A stretch of DNA of 64,000 nt from Clostridium sp. BNL1100 (GTDB lineage Bacteria > Bacillota > Clostridia > Acetivibrionales > DSM-1351): contig NC_016791.1 of assembly GCF_000244875.1 (NCBI RefSeq), positions 1,671,501-1,735,500 of the forward strand, given 5' to 3'. Below, in pieces: positions 37,941 through 47,625 of this stretch. A program made the position numbers and the translations under genes. Every line of letters starts with the position of its first letter. Within the stretch, counting starts at the first letter, position 1. The notes below the pieces were generated by a model that was not told the DNA's origin, did not search any database, and saw only the letters and a program-made list of their open reading frames with translations.

Positions 37941-39278
37941 ATGAAAAAGAAGATAATTATTGGGGTGAGTCTGGCAGTTGTTATAGTGGCTCTAATTACT
38001 GTCGGTATAGTGAAAAATGCTGGATCAGTCGGTTCAGGGGCTGTTTTTACAGTACAGACAGGTGAAATAAAAAAAGGTGATGTCAGTTCATTTATTTCTG
38101 CAAATGGTACAGTTTCTGAAATAGAAAAATCTGAGGTGTACATTGATAATCCGGTGAAAGTAACCAAGCTATATGTAAAGCAGAATGACACCGTTAAAAA
38201 GGGACAAAAACTTGCAGATATAGATTTAGATGACCTGAATACCCAACTTGAAACTCAAAAGCTCCAAAAGAAAAGTCAGGAATTGCTATTAAGAAAGGCA
38301 ATGACAGCTGATACAACAATTAGTACAGTAAATAATCAGAATGAAATAAAAGCAGCAGAAAATGATGTTGCTTCAAAACAGAGGGCATATGAACAGGCAC
38401 TTAAAAACCGCAACGAGAAAAAGGCTTTATATGATGCTGAGGCTATATCAAAGGTTGAACTTGATAGTGCTGAGAATACATTAAAAGATGCCGAGGATAT
38501 ACTGAGTGTTGCAAAATTAACACTTCAGGCAAAGAAAGATGCCCAAAACGAGACCAGTAAAACAAACAGTAAATCAAAAGCAGCACAGCAAATAGATATA
38601 GAGTCACAGCAGGTTACAATACAAACAACAGAAGTTGCAATTAAGGACCTTGAAAACAAGATTAAGAAATATAAGGCTTCAATGTTCAGTACAATGGATG
38701 GAATTGTATCTCAGGTAAATGTTGCAGAGGGCTCATACACAATGGCAGGCCAGCCTGTATTTGTGGTTATTAATCCTGATAAGTTGGAAGTTAAGCTTAA
38801 TATAAATGAGTTTAATGCGAAACTTTTGAAGCCTGGGCAAGCTGTGGAACTAAGTGGAGATTCTATTCCTGAAACAGAAGAAGTCACTGGTAAGGTTAAA
38901 AGTGTAGCTCCTATGGCAAAAGCAAATACCACCAACACCGGTTCTTCTGAAACAGTTATTCCTGTAGTCATCAGCATTGATAATATTACGCCTTCTATGA
39001 AGCCTGGCATTACTGTAAGCTGTGATATTAAGACTGTGGATATTTCAAATGTCCTTACTGTAGATCTTGATATGATGGGTCAGGACAAGGATGATAGCAA
39101 GTATGTATTTGTAATAAGCCCTGACAAAAAGACCATGCAGAAAAAGAAAATTGAGCTTGGCACAACTTCTGATATGAAAGCAGAATTGGTAGGCGGCGGA
39201 TTAAAGGAAGGCGACCTTGTTGTTATGAATCCAAACCCTGCATATAAGGACGGAGCCCGTGTTAAAATTAAAGATTAG
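37941..39278 (+). CDS. HlyD/MacA-family efflux adaptor (membrane fusion protein)
   Basis: The 445-residue protein has one N-terminal membrane segment (KKKIIIGVSLAVVIVALITV), a split lipoyl domain (KLYVKQNDTVKKGQKLADID and SQVNVAEGSYTMAGQPVF), a long coiled-coil hairpin (about 110-230) and a beta-barrel end. In Gram-positives such adaptors link the permease to the wall side. ATG 37941 follows GGAGG. Confidence 0.93.
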   Translation: MKKKIIIGVSLAVVIVALITVGIVKNAGSVGSGAVFTVQTGEIKKGDVSSFISANGTVSEIEKSEVYIDNPVKVTKLYVKQNDTVKKGQKLADIDLDDLNTQLETQKLQKKSQELLLRKAMTADTTISTVNNQNEIKAAENDVASKQRAYEQALKNRNEKKALYDAEAISKVELDSAENTLKDAEDILSVAKLTLQAKKDAQNETSKTNSKSKAAQQIDIESQQVTIQTTEVAIKDLENKIKKYKASMFSTMDGIVSQVNVAEGSYTMAGQPVFVVINPDKLEVKLNINEFNAKLLKPGQAVELSGDSIPETEEVTGKVKSVAPMAKANTTNTGSSETVIPVVISIDNITPSMKPGITVSCDIKTVDISNVLTVDLDMMGQDKDDSKYVFVISPDKKTMQKKKIELGTTSDMKAELVGGGLKEGDLVVMNPNPAYKDGARVKIKD

Positions 39279-39305
39279 TAAACGGGATTGGAGGGTAAAC
39301 AGAAA

Positions 39306-40523
39306 ATGAATATAATTGAGAGCTTTAAACAGGCTTTATCGAGTCTTAGAGCAAACAAGCTCCGTTCCGTCCTGACGATGATCGGTATAATTATGGGTGT
39401 GTTTTCGGTTATAACTATTGTAGCAATCGGAAATGCGACGCAAAGCTATGTGGACAGCGAATTTGCAAAAATCGGAGCAAACATACTAATCGTATCCTAT
39501 AAGACAGACAGTCTGAGTACAAATGATATGCTGTCTAGTGAGGATTTAAAGGCTATAAGTAAAGGCGTTAAAGATATAAAAAATATCGGAACCAACATTA
39601 GCAGATCAGGAACCATCCGGCTTGATAGCAAAACAAGAAATGCAAGTATAAATGGTATATCATCTCAGTATAAGGACATTGTACCTGTGGATATGGCACA
39701 GGGAAGAATGATAAATGAGATTGATAACTCTACAAGATCAAATGTTGTTGTAATCGATGAAGAATTTGCAAAAGCCAATTTTGGAAAGCAAAATCCCCTC
39801 GGTCAAAAACTAAAGGTAACACTTGGCTCAGGAAGTACTTTGAGACTGAGGGTAGTAGGAGTTACTAAAACTGAAGAAACTCCATTCGGAGGTATGATTG
39901 ATAATGAAAGCAGACCGGTAAGCCTTACAATACCTATGACTACGCTTCAATCATATTATCCTGATTCAGACCAGTTTAACTACATTTACATTTCGGTAGA
40001 TGAAAAGGATAAGACTTCTCTGAAAAATATAGCTGATGAAATAATAAAAACCCTTGAAAATAAGCATGGAAATAAGGATAAATATACAATACAATTCTAT
40101 TCTGATTTTCAGGACGGCTTGAATACCGTACTAAATGTTATATCCTCAGTACTTCTTGTTATAGCTGTAATAACATTGATTGTAGGAGGTATAGGAATAG
40201 TAAACATACTTCTGGTTTCTGTTACTGAGCGTATAAGGGAGATTGGTGTAAGAAAGGCTCTGGGTGCCAGAAAACGAGATATAGTAATACAGTTTATAAC
40301 CGAGTCAATTATACTTACGGGAATAAGTGGTGTAATTGGTATTATTTTAGGCATTTTGGGTGGATTTATAATTTCATCACTTGTAAAAATTCCACCGGTA
40401 CTGAATATACAAGTAATTGTACTTGCCTTTATGGGATCTATTGCTTTAGGACTGTTGTTTGGAGTTTATCCTGCAAAACGGGCAGCAGATCTTGATCCGA
40501 TAGAATCACTGAGATACGAATAA
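39306..40523 (+). CDS. ABC transporter permease, MacB/FtsX type
   Basis: This 405-residue protein has an N-terminal helix (NKLRSVLTMIGIIMGVFSVI), a large external MacB_PCD domain (about 45-260) and three helices at the end with VSVTERIREIGVRKALGARKRDI. The substrate may be a peptide, antibiotic or lipid-linked compound. ATG 39306 follows GGAGGG. Last gene of the four-gene exporter unit before a strong terminator. Confidence 0.94.
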   Translation: MNIIESFKQALSSLRANKLRSVLTMIGIIMGVFSVITIVAIGNATQSYVDSEFAKIGANILIVSYKTDSLSTNDMLSSEDLKAISKGVKDIKNIGTNISRSGTIRLDSKTRNASINGISSQYKDIVPVDMAQGRMINEIDNSTRSNVVVIDEEFAKANFGKQNPLGQKLKVTLGSGSTLRLRVVGVTKTEETPFGGMIDNESRPVSLTIPMTTLQSYYPDSDQFNYIYISVDEKDKTSLKNIADEIIKTLENKHGNKDKYTIQFYSDFQDGLNTVLNVISSVLLVIAVITLIVGGIGIVNILLVSVTERIREIGVRKALGARKRDIVIQFITESIILTGISGVIGIILGILGGFIISSLVKIPPVLNIQVIVLAFMGSIALGLLFGVYPAKRAADLDPIESLRYE

Positions 40524-40534
40524 TAAGGACTTTC

Positions 40535-40575
40535 TTTTAAGCGGCCAGCCTTTTTAAAGAGCTGGCCGCTTAAAA
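40535..40575. terminator. bidirectional terminator
   Basis: TTTTAAGCGGCCAGC and GCTGGCCGCTTAAAA form a perfect 15-bp stem with an 11-base loop, between the convergent permease and a small minus-strand gene. Confidence 0.9.
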
Positions 40576-40591
40576 TTTTAGAATATCTGAT

Positions 40592-40768
40592 TTATACCCT
40601 TTTGCACATGGAGACCAGTGTTCCTGATACCATTCCGATTAGAAAAGCTCCTCCGACAATTCCTAAAGCCATCGTAGTAGAAAGTGAAAATTCTGTATCC
40701 TCAGATGTATCAGGTAACTGCTGGCATTTTTTAGTTGTTCTTGCGTATTTTCTGTTTCGTCCGTTCAA
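40592..40768 (-). CDS. 58-residue single-pass membrane protein, unknown function
   Basis: TTG start at 40768 with AAGGGAGGG six bases upstream. The protein has a basic, polar N-terminus (NGRNRKYARTTKKCQQ), an acidic linker and one C-terminal membrane helix (MALGIVGGAFLIGMVSGTLV) ending in CKRV. I recognise no family. The good ribosome site, the helix and the terminator at its end argue that it is real. The plus-strand frame over the same bases lacks such support. Confidence 0.65.
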   Translation of the reverse strand: MNGRNRKYARTTKKCQQLPDTSEDTEFSLSTTMALGIVGGAFLIGMVSGTLVSMCKRV

Positions 40769-40860
40769 TTATAACCCTCCCTTTTACATAGAAACTTTAT
40801 TTAATCAATTCTATTATTTGCATTTATAACATATTTAATTACTTAATAACCTTGTCTAAC

Positions 40861-40890
40861 TTGAATATATACGAAAATTTTTATTATACT
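40861..40890 (+). promoter_or_regulatory. likely sigma-A promoter of the yfmF-yfmH-lgt-rodA unit
   Basis: TTGAAT, an 18-bp spacer and TATACT, 50 bp before the yfmF start. Confidence 0.55.
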
Positions 40891-40939
40891 ATATAATGAT
40901 AAGTAAAAATTCTATAATTTGTAATTAAAGGAGGTATTT

Positions 40940-42241
40940 ATGATCGGTACCCATGTAGAGGAAAAGCTATGCAAATTGTTTGAAAAGAACGGAATAGAGG
41001 TTTACAATATTAATTCAAATAGATTTAAAACAAATACAATCAACATTTTCTTTCAGGATAATTTGAACAAGGATACAGTTGCTTTAAACGCACTTTTTCC
41101 TTCGGTATTGAGAAGAGGCTGCAAGGGGCTTCCTACTATAAAAGAAATTAATTTATATCTTGAAAAGCTTTACGGTGCAGTGTTTGACTGCGGTATTGTA
41201 AAAAAAGGCGAAAGACAGATAATACATTTTTATTTTGAATATATTTCAGATAAGTATACTAATGATAGCCAAAGAAACTTTGAAAAGGCATTTGAATTTC
41301 TTATTAATATCATTTTCCGACCTGAACTTAAGGATGGTTCGTTTAATGAACAGTATGTAGAACAGGAAAAGCACAATCTGAAAACGATTGTTGAAGGCAG
41401 AACAAATGACAAGGTTCAATACAGCATGGAAAGATGCTTTGAGCTAATGTGCAAGGACGAACCCTTTGGTCTGTATGAATACGGTACTGTAGAGCAAATA
41501 GATGAGATAACCAATGACAAGCTTTATGACCATTATAAGAAGAAAATAGCATCACTTCCAGCACAAATTTTTATAACCGGAGAAATCGATGATAAAGATG
41601 CTGTTTTTGTAAAGGAAAAGCTGTCCCATGTGGAAAGAAGTACACCTCAAAAACTGAATTCCAGTATTATACTTAAATGTGTTAAAGACGTAAGGGAATA
41701 TGAAGACAAAATGGACGTTAATCAGGCAAAACTGTGTATGGGTTTCAGGACACATGTTCAGCCTGACGATAATGATTATTATGCACTGATGGTCTTTAAC
41801 GGTTTACTGGGAGGGGGTATGCATTCAAAACTCTTTCAGAACGTCAGAGAGAAAGCAGGGCTTGCGTACTATGTCTATGCCGGGTTGGAAAAGTTTAAGG
41901 GTTTGATGGTTATTGCAAGCGGTATTGACATAAATAACAAAAATACCGCTCAGGAAATAATTATGAAACAGTTGGATGAAATACGTTCCGGGAACATAAC
42001 GGAGTATGAATATGAAGCAACCTTGAAGTCTATAAAAACCGGAATAATGTCACTAAAAGACAGTCAGCTTTACGTGGTTGATTTTTATCTGAGTCAGTTA
42101 ATTAACGGTACACATGATACTATGGAAAACTTGGTAGAAAAAATAAACAGGGTGACGGTAGACGATATTATCAAGGTGGCAGATAAGGTGCAGTTGGATA
42201 CGATATATTTCTTGACTTCAAAATCACATGAAAGCAACTAA
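40940..42241 (+). CDS. yfmF: M16-family peptidase-like protein, non-catalytic partner (YfmF)
   Basis: The 433-residue M16 fold protein lacks the HxxEH zinc motif. The corresponding region reads NALFPSVLRRGCKG. The C-terminal half has VFNGLLGGGMHSKLFQNVREKAGLAYYVYA, typical of the R/Y-containing partner. It pairs with the active subunit encoded next. In B. subtilis the yfmF/yfmH genes are linked to EF-P modification. GGAGG precedes the ATG. Confidence 0.9.
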   Translation: MIGTHVEEKLCKLFEKNGIEVYNINSNRFKTNTINIFFQDNLNKDTVALNALFPSVLRRGCKGLPTIKEINLYLEKLYGAVFDCGIVKKGERQIIHFYFEYISDKYTNDSQRNFEKAFEFLINIIFRPELKDGSFNEQYVEQEKHNLKTIVEGRTNDKVQYSMERCFELMCKDEPFGLYEYGTVEQIDEITNDKLYDHYKKKIASLPAQIFITGEIDDKDAVFVKEKLSHVERSTPQKLNSSIILKCVKDVREYEDKMDVNQAKLCMGFRTHVQPDDNDYYALMVFNGLLGGGMHSKLFQNVREKAGLAYYVYAGLEKFKGLMVIASGIDINNKNTAQEIIMKQLDEIRSGNITEYEYEATLKSIKTGIMSLKDSQLYVVDFYLSQLINGTHDTMENLVEKINRVTVDDIIKVADKVQLDTIYFLTSKSHESN

Positions 42242-42271
42242 TAAAAAAAGTTATGCAAAGCGGAGGATCTT

Positions 42272-43555
42272 ATGAATTTTGATACCATTGAATATAAAAA
42301 GTATAACGAGTTATTTTACAAGTATGAACATCCAAGTGGGTTGAATTGTATTGTAGTTCCTAAAAAAGGCTACTACAAAAAGTATGCCACATTTTCTACT
42401 CAGTACGGTTCTGTAGACAATGAATTTATTATACCCGGAGAAAACGAACCGACAAAAGTTCCTGATGGAATTGCCCATTTTCTGGAACATAAGCTGTTTG
42501 ACCAAAAAGACGGAAGTGTCATGGATAAGTTTGCCGCTTTAGGCTCAAAACCAAATGCATTTACAAGCTTTAACCAAACCGTTTACCTTTTTTCATGTAC
42601 AGACTTGTTCAGCGAAAATTTCAAGCTATTATTAAATTTTGTTCAAAACCCGTATATTACCGATGAAAGTGTTGAACGTGAAAAGAAGATAATAGGTCAG
42701 GAAATCAATATGTACCGTGACGATCCGGGATGGCGGGTAAACTTCAATCTACTTAAGGCAATTTACAAGCACCATCCTGTAAGGTATGATATAGCGGGCA
42801 CTATTGACAGTATAAGTGAAATTACAAAAGAAACCTTGTATCAGTGTTACAAGACCTTCTACCATCCATCCAACATGATGATAACAGTGGTTGGTGACGT
42901 GGATCACATTAAGGTTTTTGAACAGGTTGAAAATTGCATACAGACAACGGAGAAGGCTCCTGAAATTAAAAGAATCTTCCCAAAAGAAAGTACTGATATT
43001 AACAAAAGTTACATCGAACAAAATATGCCGGTTCCAACGCCTATATTTTACATGGGATTTAAAGATAGTAATTATGATTTAGAAGGTGCTGAAATCCTGA
43101 GGTATGAGATTGCCATTAAACTTCTTCTGTCAATGCTTATGGGTAAAAGTTCAAGACTCTACGAAGAGCTGTATGACAAGGGACTTATTAATTCCAGCTT
43201 TGAAATGGATTTTTCATTGGAGAAAAGTTATGCATATTCAATGTTTATGGGGGAATCTGTAAACCCGGAAGAGGTTCAGGATAGGATTACAAAGGAAATT
43301 AAAGTAATGAAAAAACAAGGGCTTGACCAGGAGACTTTTAACAGACTTCTTAACGCTTCAAAAGGAAGATTCTTAAGGCAGCTCAACTCACTTGAAAATA
43401 TATCAAGGTCATTTATAAATTTATATTTCAAGGGTGTTACAATGTTTGATTATTTAGAGGTTTATGATAAAATGAAATTTGATTATATTACAGATGTGTT
43501 TGACAGTCATTTTGACATTAGACGCATGGCATTATCTGTCGTTAAGCAGAAATAA
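42272..43555 (+). CDS. yfmH: M16-family zinc peptidase, catalytic partner (YfmH)
   Basis: The 427-residue protein carries the inverted zinc motif HFLEH (His69, Glu72, His73), with the third ligand expected in REKKIIGQEINMYRDDP. It forms the active half of the two-gene M16 set with yfmF, 30 bp upstream. GGAGG precedes the ATG. Confidence 0.93.
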   Translation: MNFDTIEYKKYNELFYKYEHPSGLNCIVVPKKGYYKKYATFSTQYGSVDNEFIIPGENEPTKVPDGIAHFLEHKLFDQKDGSVMDKFAALGSKPNAFTSFNQTVYLFSCTDLFSENFKLLLNFVQNPYITDESVEREKKIIGQEINMYRDDPGWRVNFNLLKAIYKHHPVRYDIAGTIDSISEITKETLYQCYKTFYHPSNMMITVVGDVDHIKVFEQVENCIQTTEKAPEIKRIFPKESTDINKSYIEQNMPVPTPIFYMGFKDSNYDLEGAEILRYEIAIKLLLSMLMGKSSRLYEELYDKGLINSSFEMDFSLEKSYAYSMFMGESVNPEEVQDRITKEIKVMKKQGLDQETFNRLLNASKGRFLRQLNSLENISRSFINLYFKGVTMFDYLEVYDKMKFDYITDVFDSHFDIRRMALSVVKQK

Positions 43556-43579
43556 AAAGTGTTATTGTGGAGGTTATAA

Positions 43580-44650
43580 ATGGATAGTACATTAGTCAGC
43601 TTTCCTGAACTTGGTTGGAGTTTTGATGTACCAAGGGTTGCTTTCAACATATTCGGTAAACCTATATACTGGTATGGAATTATCATAGCGGCAGCCTTTT
43701 TGATATGTGTATTATGGGCGATGAAAGATTCAACAAAATATGGTCTTGTTCCGGATACAATAATAGACCTGATGCTTTTTGCAGCCCCGGCAGCAATAAT
43801 ATGTGCAAGGTTATACTTTGTTATTTTCAGTTGGTCTGAGTACATCGACAATCCCATTGATATTTTGAATCTGAGAAAAGGCGGTTTGGCTGTCTATGGA
43901 GGAATAATAGGAGCAATAATTACAGCCTATTTTGTTGCAAGATATAAAAAAATTCCTACAATGAAGCTTTTTGATTTTGCAATACCCTATGTGGCTCTGG
44001 GACAAGCGATTGGACGTTGGGGGAATTTTTTCAATCAGGAGGCTTTTGGTACAAATACAAGTCTTCCATGGGGAATGACCAGCCCTACAATAACGTCATA
44101 TTTGACAAATAAAGCAGATTCAATTCAAGAAACGGTGGGTATAACTGTAAATCCCGATTTACCCGTTCATCCAACATTTTTATACGAATCTATATGGAAT
44201 CTTGTAATATTTGCATTTCTTATGTGGATGCGCAAAAGAAAGAAATTCAGCGGTGAAATATTCTGCCTGTATTTTATAACCTACAGTATCGGGAGAGCAT
44301 TTATCGAAGGCCTTAGAACAGATAGTCTGATGCTTGGAAATTTAAGGGTATCTCAATTCTTGTCAATAATACTGATAATTGTTTTCGGTATACTGGTAGT
44401 AGTTCTGAGAAACAGAGCAAAAAATGCAATCAATGAAGAGGCGGAAGCAGGACCAAGTGCATATGCAAATGTTCTTAAATACATGGAAGAAGAACAAGCA
44501 ATTGAAAATAATGAGCATAGCACTGAGAAATTGCAGGAAGCAGAGAATATACAGGATGTTCAGGAAGAATCCGGAGAAAGTGAAATTAAGCCTGACAGCA
44601 GTGAAAATTCACAAGAAGAAGATAATAATAGAATGACAGACAGCCAGTAA
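43580..44650 (+). CDS. lgt: prolipoprotein diacylglyceryl transferase
   Basis: The 356-residue membrane enzyme has IYWYGIIIAAAF, RKGGLAVYGGIIGA, the signature GQAIGRWGNFFNQEAFG and HPTFLYESIWNL. It adds diacylglycerol to the lipobox Cys of lipoproteins. About 75 C-terminal residues are an extra acidic, Glu/Ser-rich cytoplasmic tail absent from short family members. Confidence 0.96.
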   Translation: MDSTLVSFPELGWSFDVPRVAFNIFGKPIYWYGIIIAAAFLICVLWAMKDSTKYGLVPDTIIDLMLFAAPAAIICARLYFVIFSWSEYIDNPIDILNLRKGGLAVYGGIIGAIITAYFVARYKKIPTMKLFDFAIPYVALGQAIGRWGNFFNQEAFGTNTSLPWGMTSPTITSYLTNKADSIQETVGITVNPDLPVHPTFLYESIWNLVIFAFLMWMRKRKKFSGEIFCLYFITYSIGRAFIEGLRTDSLMLGNLRVSQFLSIILIIVFGILVVVLRNRAKNAINEEAEAGPSAYANVLKYMEEEQAIENNEHSTEKLQEAENIQDVQEESGESEIKPDSSENSQEEDNNRMTDSQ

Positions 44651-44668
44651 TTTAGGAAAAGGTGAAAA

Positions 44669-45790
44669 ATGTATTTTGTTGAAAAGTCGCAAACATCAAA
44701 TCCTTATAAGAGATTTGACTACATGTTGTTTATATCGGTTATGGTCTTATCAGCAGTAGGGCTTATTGTCCTCAGCAGTGCAGTAAGAACCAGACCGGGT
44801 ATTCTGAAGTCTCAGATACTTGCTATGATAATGGGAATTGCACTATGCCTTATTTTGAGCATAATAGATTATAAGGATTTAAAAGTTCTCAGTTTGTTTA
44901 TATTTTTTGGGGCAATGTCTTTGATGGTACTTGTTTTGTTTATCGGTTCCGGTGAGGATCTGGGAAATAAAAACTGGATGAAAATAGCCGGATTCAGCAT
45001 ACAGCCTTCAGAATATGCAAAGATAGCCTATATTATATTGGCTTCGGTCTTTTTAGAAAGAATTAAAGACAGCACTGAAAAAAATAAATCCGATATTATA
45101 AAATTTATAGTCTACTCCGGAGTTGCCATAGGTTTTGTGCTATTGCAAAAGGACTTGGGAACAGCCCTTGTATTTGGGTTTATATTCGTTATATTTATAT
45201 ACATTGTTGGCATTCCTTACAGATATATATTCATCTTGGGGGGAACATTGCTGCTTTCATTGCCTTTCATATGGGTTTATGTTCTGAACGGTAATAGAAG
45301 GGAAAGAATTCTTACTTTTATATCACCTGACAGAGACCCCCAGGGGGCAGGTTATAATGTAATTCAATCCAAGATTGCGGTAGGCTCCGGACAGTTGTTC
45401 GGACAAGGCTACGGAAGCGGTTTGCAAACCCAAAGCAGGAATGTGCCGGTAAATGAGTCTGACTTTATTTTCTCGGTAGTTGGAGAAGAATTTGGGTTTA
45501 TCGGTGGTATTATTATTATACTATTAGGTTTGATAATTCTTTTAAGATGTATTTATATCGCAAAAAACTCAAGTGATTCCTATGGTTCATTTCTAGTAAT
45601 AGGTGTGACTGGTATGCTTGCCTTTAATTTTATAGAAAATATCGGAATGAGTATAGGCTTACTTCCGGTAACAGGTCTGCCACTTCCTTTTGTCAGTGCG
45701 GGAGGAACGGCGGTACTGGCCAATTATATAGCCATAGGGATTGTGTTAAGTGTTTCATCGAGACGAAAAAAAGTAATGTTTAGTACTTAG
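44669..45790 (+). CDS. SEDS-family peptidoglycan polymerase, RodA/FtsW-like
   Basis: The 373-residue, roughly ten-helix protein has IQPSEYAKIAYIILA, the catalytic-loop region FISPDRDPQGAGYNVIQSKIAVGSG and LPVTGLPLPFVSAGGTAVLANY. SEDS proteins polymerise lipid II with a partner class B PBP. Its position after lgt and outside the dcw run suggests the elongation member (RodA). FtsW is encoded at 54584. Confidence 0.9.
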   Translation: MYFVEKSQTSNPYKRFDYMLFISVMVLSAVGLIVLSSAVRTRPGILKSQILAMIMGIALCLILSIIDYKDLKVLSLFIFFGAMSLMVLVLFIGSGEDLGNKNWMKIAGFSIQPSEYAKIAYIILASVFLERIKDSTEKNKSDIIKFIVYSGVAIGFVLLQKDLGTALVFGFIFVIFIYIVGIPYRYIFILGGTLLLSLPFIWVYVLNGNRRERILTFISPDRDPQGAGYNVIQSKIAVGSGQLFGQGYGSGLQTQSRNVPVNESDFIFSVVGEEFGFIGGIIIILLGLIILLRCIYIAKNSSDSYGSFLVIGVTGMLAFNFIENIGMSIGLLPVTGLPLPFVSAGGTAVLANYIAIGIVLSVSSRRKKVMFST

Positions 45791-45810
45791 TGTATTAAGT
45801 GCTTAAAAGA

Positions 45811-45924
45811 CAAGCATAGATTAATATATGCTTGGGAAATAATCAGGCTTTCGGTACTTCATTAAAAAAGTCCCAAAGCTAGTACTACTGGCCTATAAAA
45901 GGCAGGATTAACATCCTGTCTTTT
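45811..45924 (+). promoter_or_regulatory. structured RNA region and terminator upstream of mraZ
   Basis: Order: hairpin CAAGCATA/TATGCTTG (45811-45834), a weak stem GCTTTCGG/CCCAAAGC, a small GCC/GGC hairpin near 45891-45903 and a strong terminator GGCAGGAT/ATCCTGTC (45901-45920) flanked by AAAA and TTTTATTTTTTTT. The GCC/GGC hairpin and the terminator share bases and exclude each other. This may just end the rodA transcript, or it may be an attenuator. I recognise no riboswitch class. Confidence 0.5.
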
Positions 45925-45954
45925 ATTTTTTTTATTTCAATTGACTGAAATATA

Positions 45955-45983
45955 TTGATAATTTTTAATTTTTGCAATAGAAT
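45955..45983 (+). promoter_or_regulatory. sigma-A promoter of the mra/dcw cluster
   Basis: TTGATA, a 17-bp spacer and TAGAAT. The MraZ-type boxes begin nine bases after the -10. Confidence 0.7.
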
Positions 45984-45991
45984 ATGTTTAT

Positions 45992-46017
45992 AAGTGGTGA
46001 AAAGTGGTGGGAAGTGG
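45992..46017 (+). promoter_or_regulatory. three MraZ-type operator boxes
   Basis: AAGTGG occurs at 45992, 46002 and 46012, exactly one turn (10 bp) apart, over the expected start of transcription. MraZ is known to bind short GTG-containing direct repeats in front of its own gene, so self-control is likely. Confidence 0.75.
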
Positions 46018-46047
46018 AGGAAACTTATCGGATGTGGGGTGTAAAAA

Positions 46048-46479
46048 TTGTTCTATGGTGAATACCAACATACAATTGACCCTAAAGGAAGAGCAATAGT
46101 ACCTTCAAAGTTCCGTGAGGGGTTGGGTGAAAAGTTCATACTGACCAAGGGACTTGACGGTTGTTTGTTTGCGTACTCATCCGAAGAGTGGACAAGCCTT
46201 GAAAACAAGCTAAAATCCTTGCCATTTACCGATAAGGATGTCCGGGCATTTATCAGATTTTTCTTTTCGGGAGCAACGGAATGTGAAGTTGATAAACAGG
46301 GAAGGATATTGATACCACAGAATCTGCGTGAATATGCCGCTCTTGAAAAGGACATATATATAATCGGTGTGTCTTCAAGAGTAGAAATATGGAAAAAGGC
46401 GGCTTGGGAAGCGTACAACAGCGACGACAACATCAGTGCGGATAAAATTGCGGAAAAGATGGCATTGCTTGGTATATAG
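46048..46479 (+). CDS. mraZ: MraZ transcriptional regulator of the dcw cluster
   Basis: The 143-residue double AbrB-fold protein has [21 protein letters not shown] and a second copy of the motif in [19 protein letters not shown]. It binds repeats at its own promoter. The TTG start has GGGGTG upstream. Confidence 0.96.
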   Translation: MFYGEYQHTIDPKGRAIVPSKFREGLGEKFILTKGLDGCLFAYSSEEWTSLENKLKSLPFTDKDVRAFIRFFFSGATECEVDKQGRILIPQNLREYAALEKDIYIIGVSSRVEIWKKAAWEAYNSDDNISADKIAEKMALLGI

Positions 46480-46501
46480 CCGAAAAACTTTGAGGTGAAT
46501 A

Positions 46502-47443
46502 ATGGAATTTAAACATAAATCCGTATTACTTGATGAGTGCATAGAAAATCTGAATATAAATCAGGAAGGTATTTATGTTGACGGTACTATTGGCGGAGCG
46601 GGACATTCATCAGAGATATATAAAAGACTAGGTGAAAAGGGCTGCTTGATAGGTCTTGACCAAGACAGTTTTGCTGTAGAAACATCGGTTAAGAGGCTTG
46701 GTGAAATTGAGTCACAGGCAGACTTCAACGTCGTAAATACAAATTTTAAAAATATACGTAATGCCTGTTCTGAGTTGGGAATTTCTGAAGTAGACGGTAT
46801 TCTTCTGGACTTGGGAGTTTCGTCCCATCAATTGGATGAAGCATCCAGAGGATTTAGTTACCAGCATGATGCACCACTTGACATGAGAATGGATAGAAAA
46901 TCGGAGTTGTCAGCTTATGATGTGGTAAACAAGTATTCCGAGCAGGATATATACCGTATTATTCGTGACTACGGAGAAGAAAAATGGGCTTCACGGATAG
47001 CAAAATTCATTGTCGAAGCCAGACAGAGTAAACCGATAGAGACCACTTATGAATTGGTAGATACAATAAAAAGGGCGGTTCCAAGTTCTGCCAGAAGAGA
47101 CGGCCCTCATCCGGCAAAAAGAACTTTTCAGGCAATCAGAATTGAAGTTAACAATGAACTTGGAATATTGAATAAAACTATTGAGGATTGTGTAGATTTG
47201 CTTAAAAGTGGAGGAAGGCTATGTATAATAACTTTCCATTCATTGGAAGACAGGATAGTTAAGCTGCAGTTTAACAAAATGGTAAATCCATGTACATGTC
47301 CGACCTCATTTCCTGTATGTGTTTGCGGAAAAAAGCCCAGGGCAGTGCTTGTAAATAAAAAACCTATTGTTTCGGATATCCGTGAACTGGAGGAAAATCC
47401 AAGGGCAAGAAGTGCTAAATTAAGAGTTTTGCAAAAAATTTAA
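46502..47443 (+). CDS. rsmH: 16S rRNA (cytosine(1402)-N4)-methyltransferase
   Basis: The 313-residue SAM enzyme has [49 protein letters not shown] and [12 protein letters not shown]. It modifies C1402 in the P site of 16S rRNA. Standard second gene after mraZ. Confidence 0.97.
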   Translation: MEFKHKSVLLDECIENLNINQEGIYVDGTIGGAGHSSEIYKRLGEKGCLIGLDQDSFAVETSVKRLGEIESQADFNVVNTNFKNIRNACSELGISEVDGILLDLGVSSHQLDEASRGFSYQHDAPLDMRMDRKSELSAYDVVNKYSEQDIYRIIRDYGEEKWASRIAKFIVEARQSKPIETTYELVDTIKRAVPSSARRDGPHPAKRTFQAIRIEVNNELGILNKTIEDCVDLLKSGGRLCIITFHSLEDRIVKLQFNKMVNPCTCPTSFPVCVCGKKPRAVLVNKKPIVSDIRELEENPRARSAKLRVLQKI

Positions 47444-47565
47444 TATACAACCTAAAATTATGATAACAAATGAAAAACCATAATATATCAACATATGAAG
47501 AAATAATTCAAATACTAGTGACAAAGTTTGGGGAAACAAAAGCTAAAACTTCTAAAAATGAAAAC

Positions 47566-47593
47566 GGGGATCAGCTTTAATGGCTGATTCCCC
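47566..47593 (+). terminator. hairpin between rsmH and ftsL
   Basis: GGGGATCAGC pairs with GCTGA and TCCCC around a one-base bulge. No strong T run follows, so it may only attenuate transcription. Confidence 0.5.
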
Positions 47594-47625
47594 AATTATC
47601 TTTATTATTGACAGGGGTGTTTAAA

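Noticed and set aside
40602-40829. Plus-strand 75-residue frame
   Set aside because: No ribosome site and odd composition. The opposite strand has a better supported small gene.
45811-45924. Cyclic-di-GMP (GEMM) or other known riboswitch before mraZ
   Set aside because: A CAAAGCTA stretch looked suggestive, but the conserved core and stems of that class are missing.
47470-47580. 36-residue frame MKNHNISTYEEI... between rsmH and ftsL
   Set aside because: No ribosome site and its end lies in a hairpin. Not enough to call a gene.
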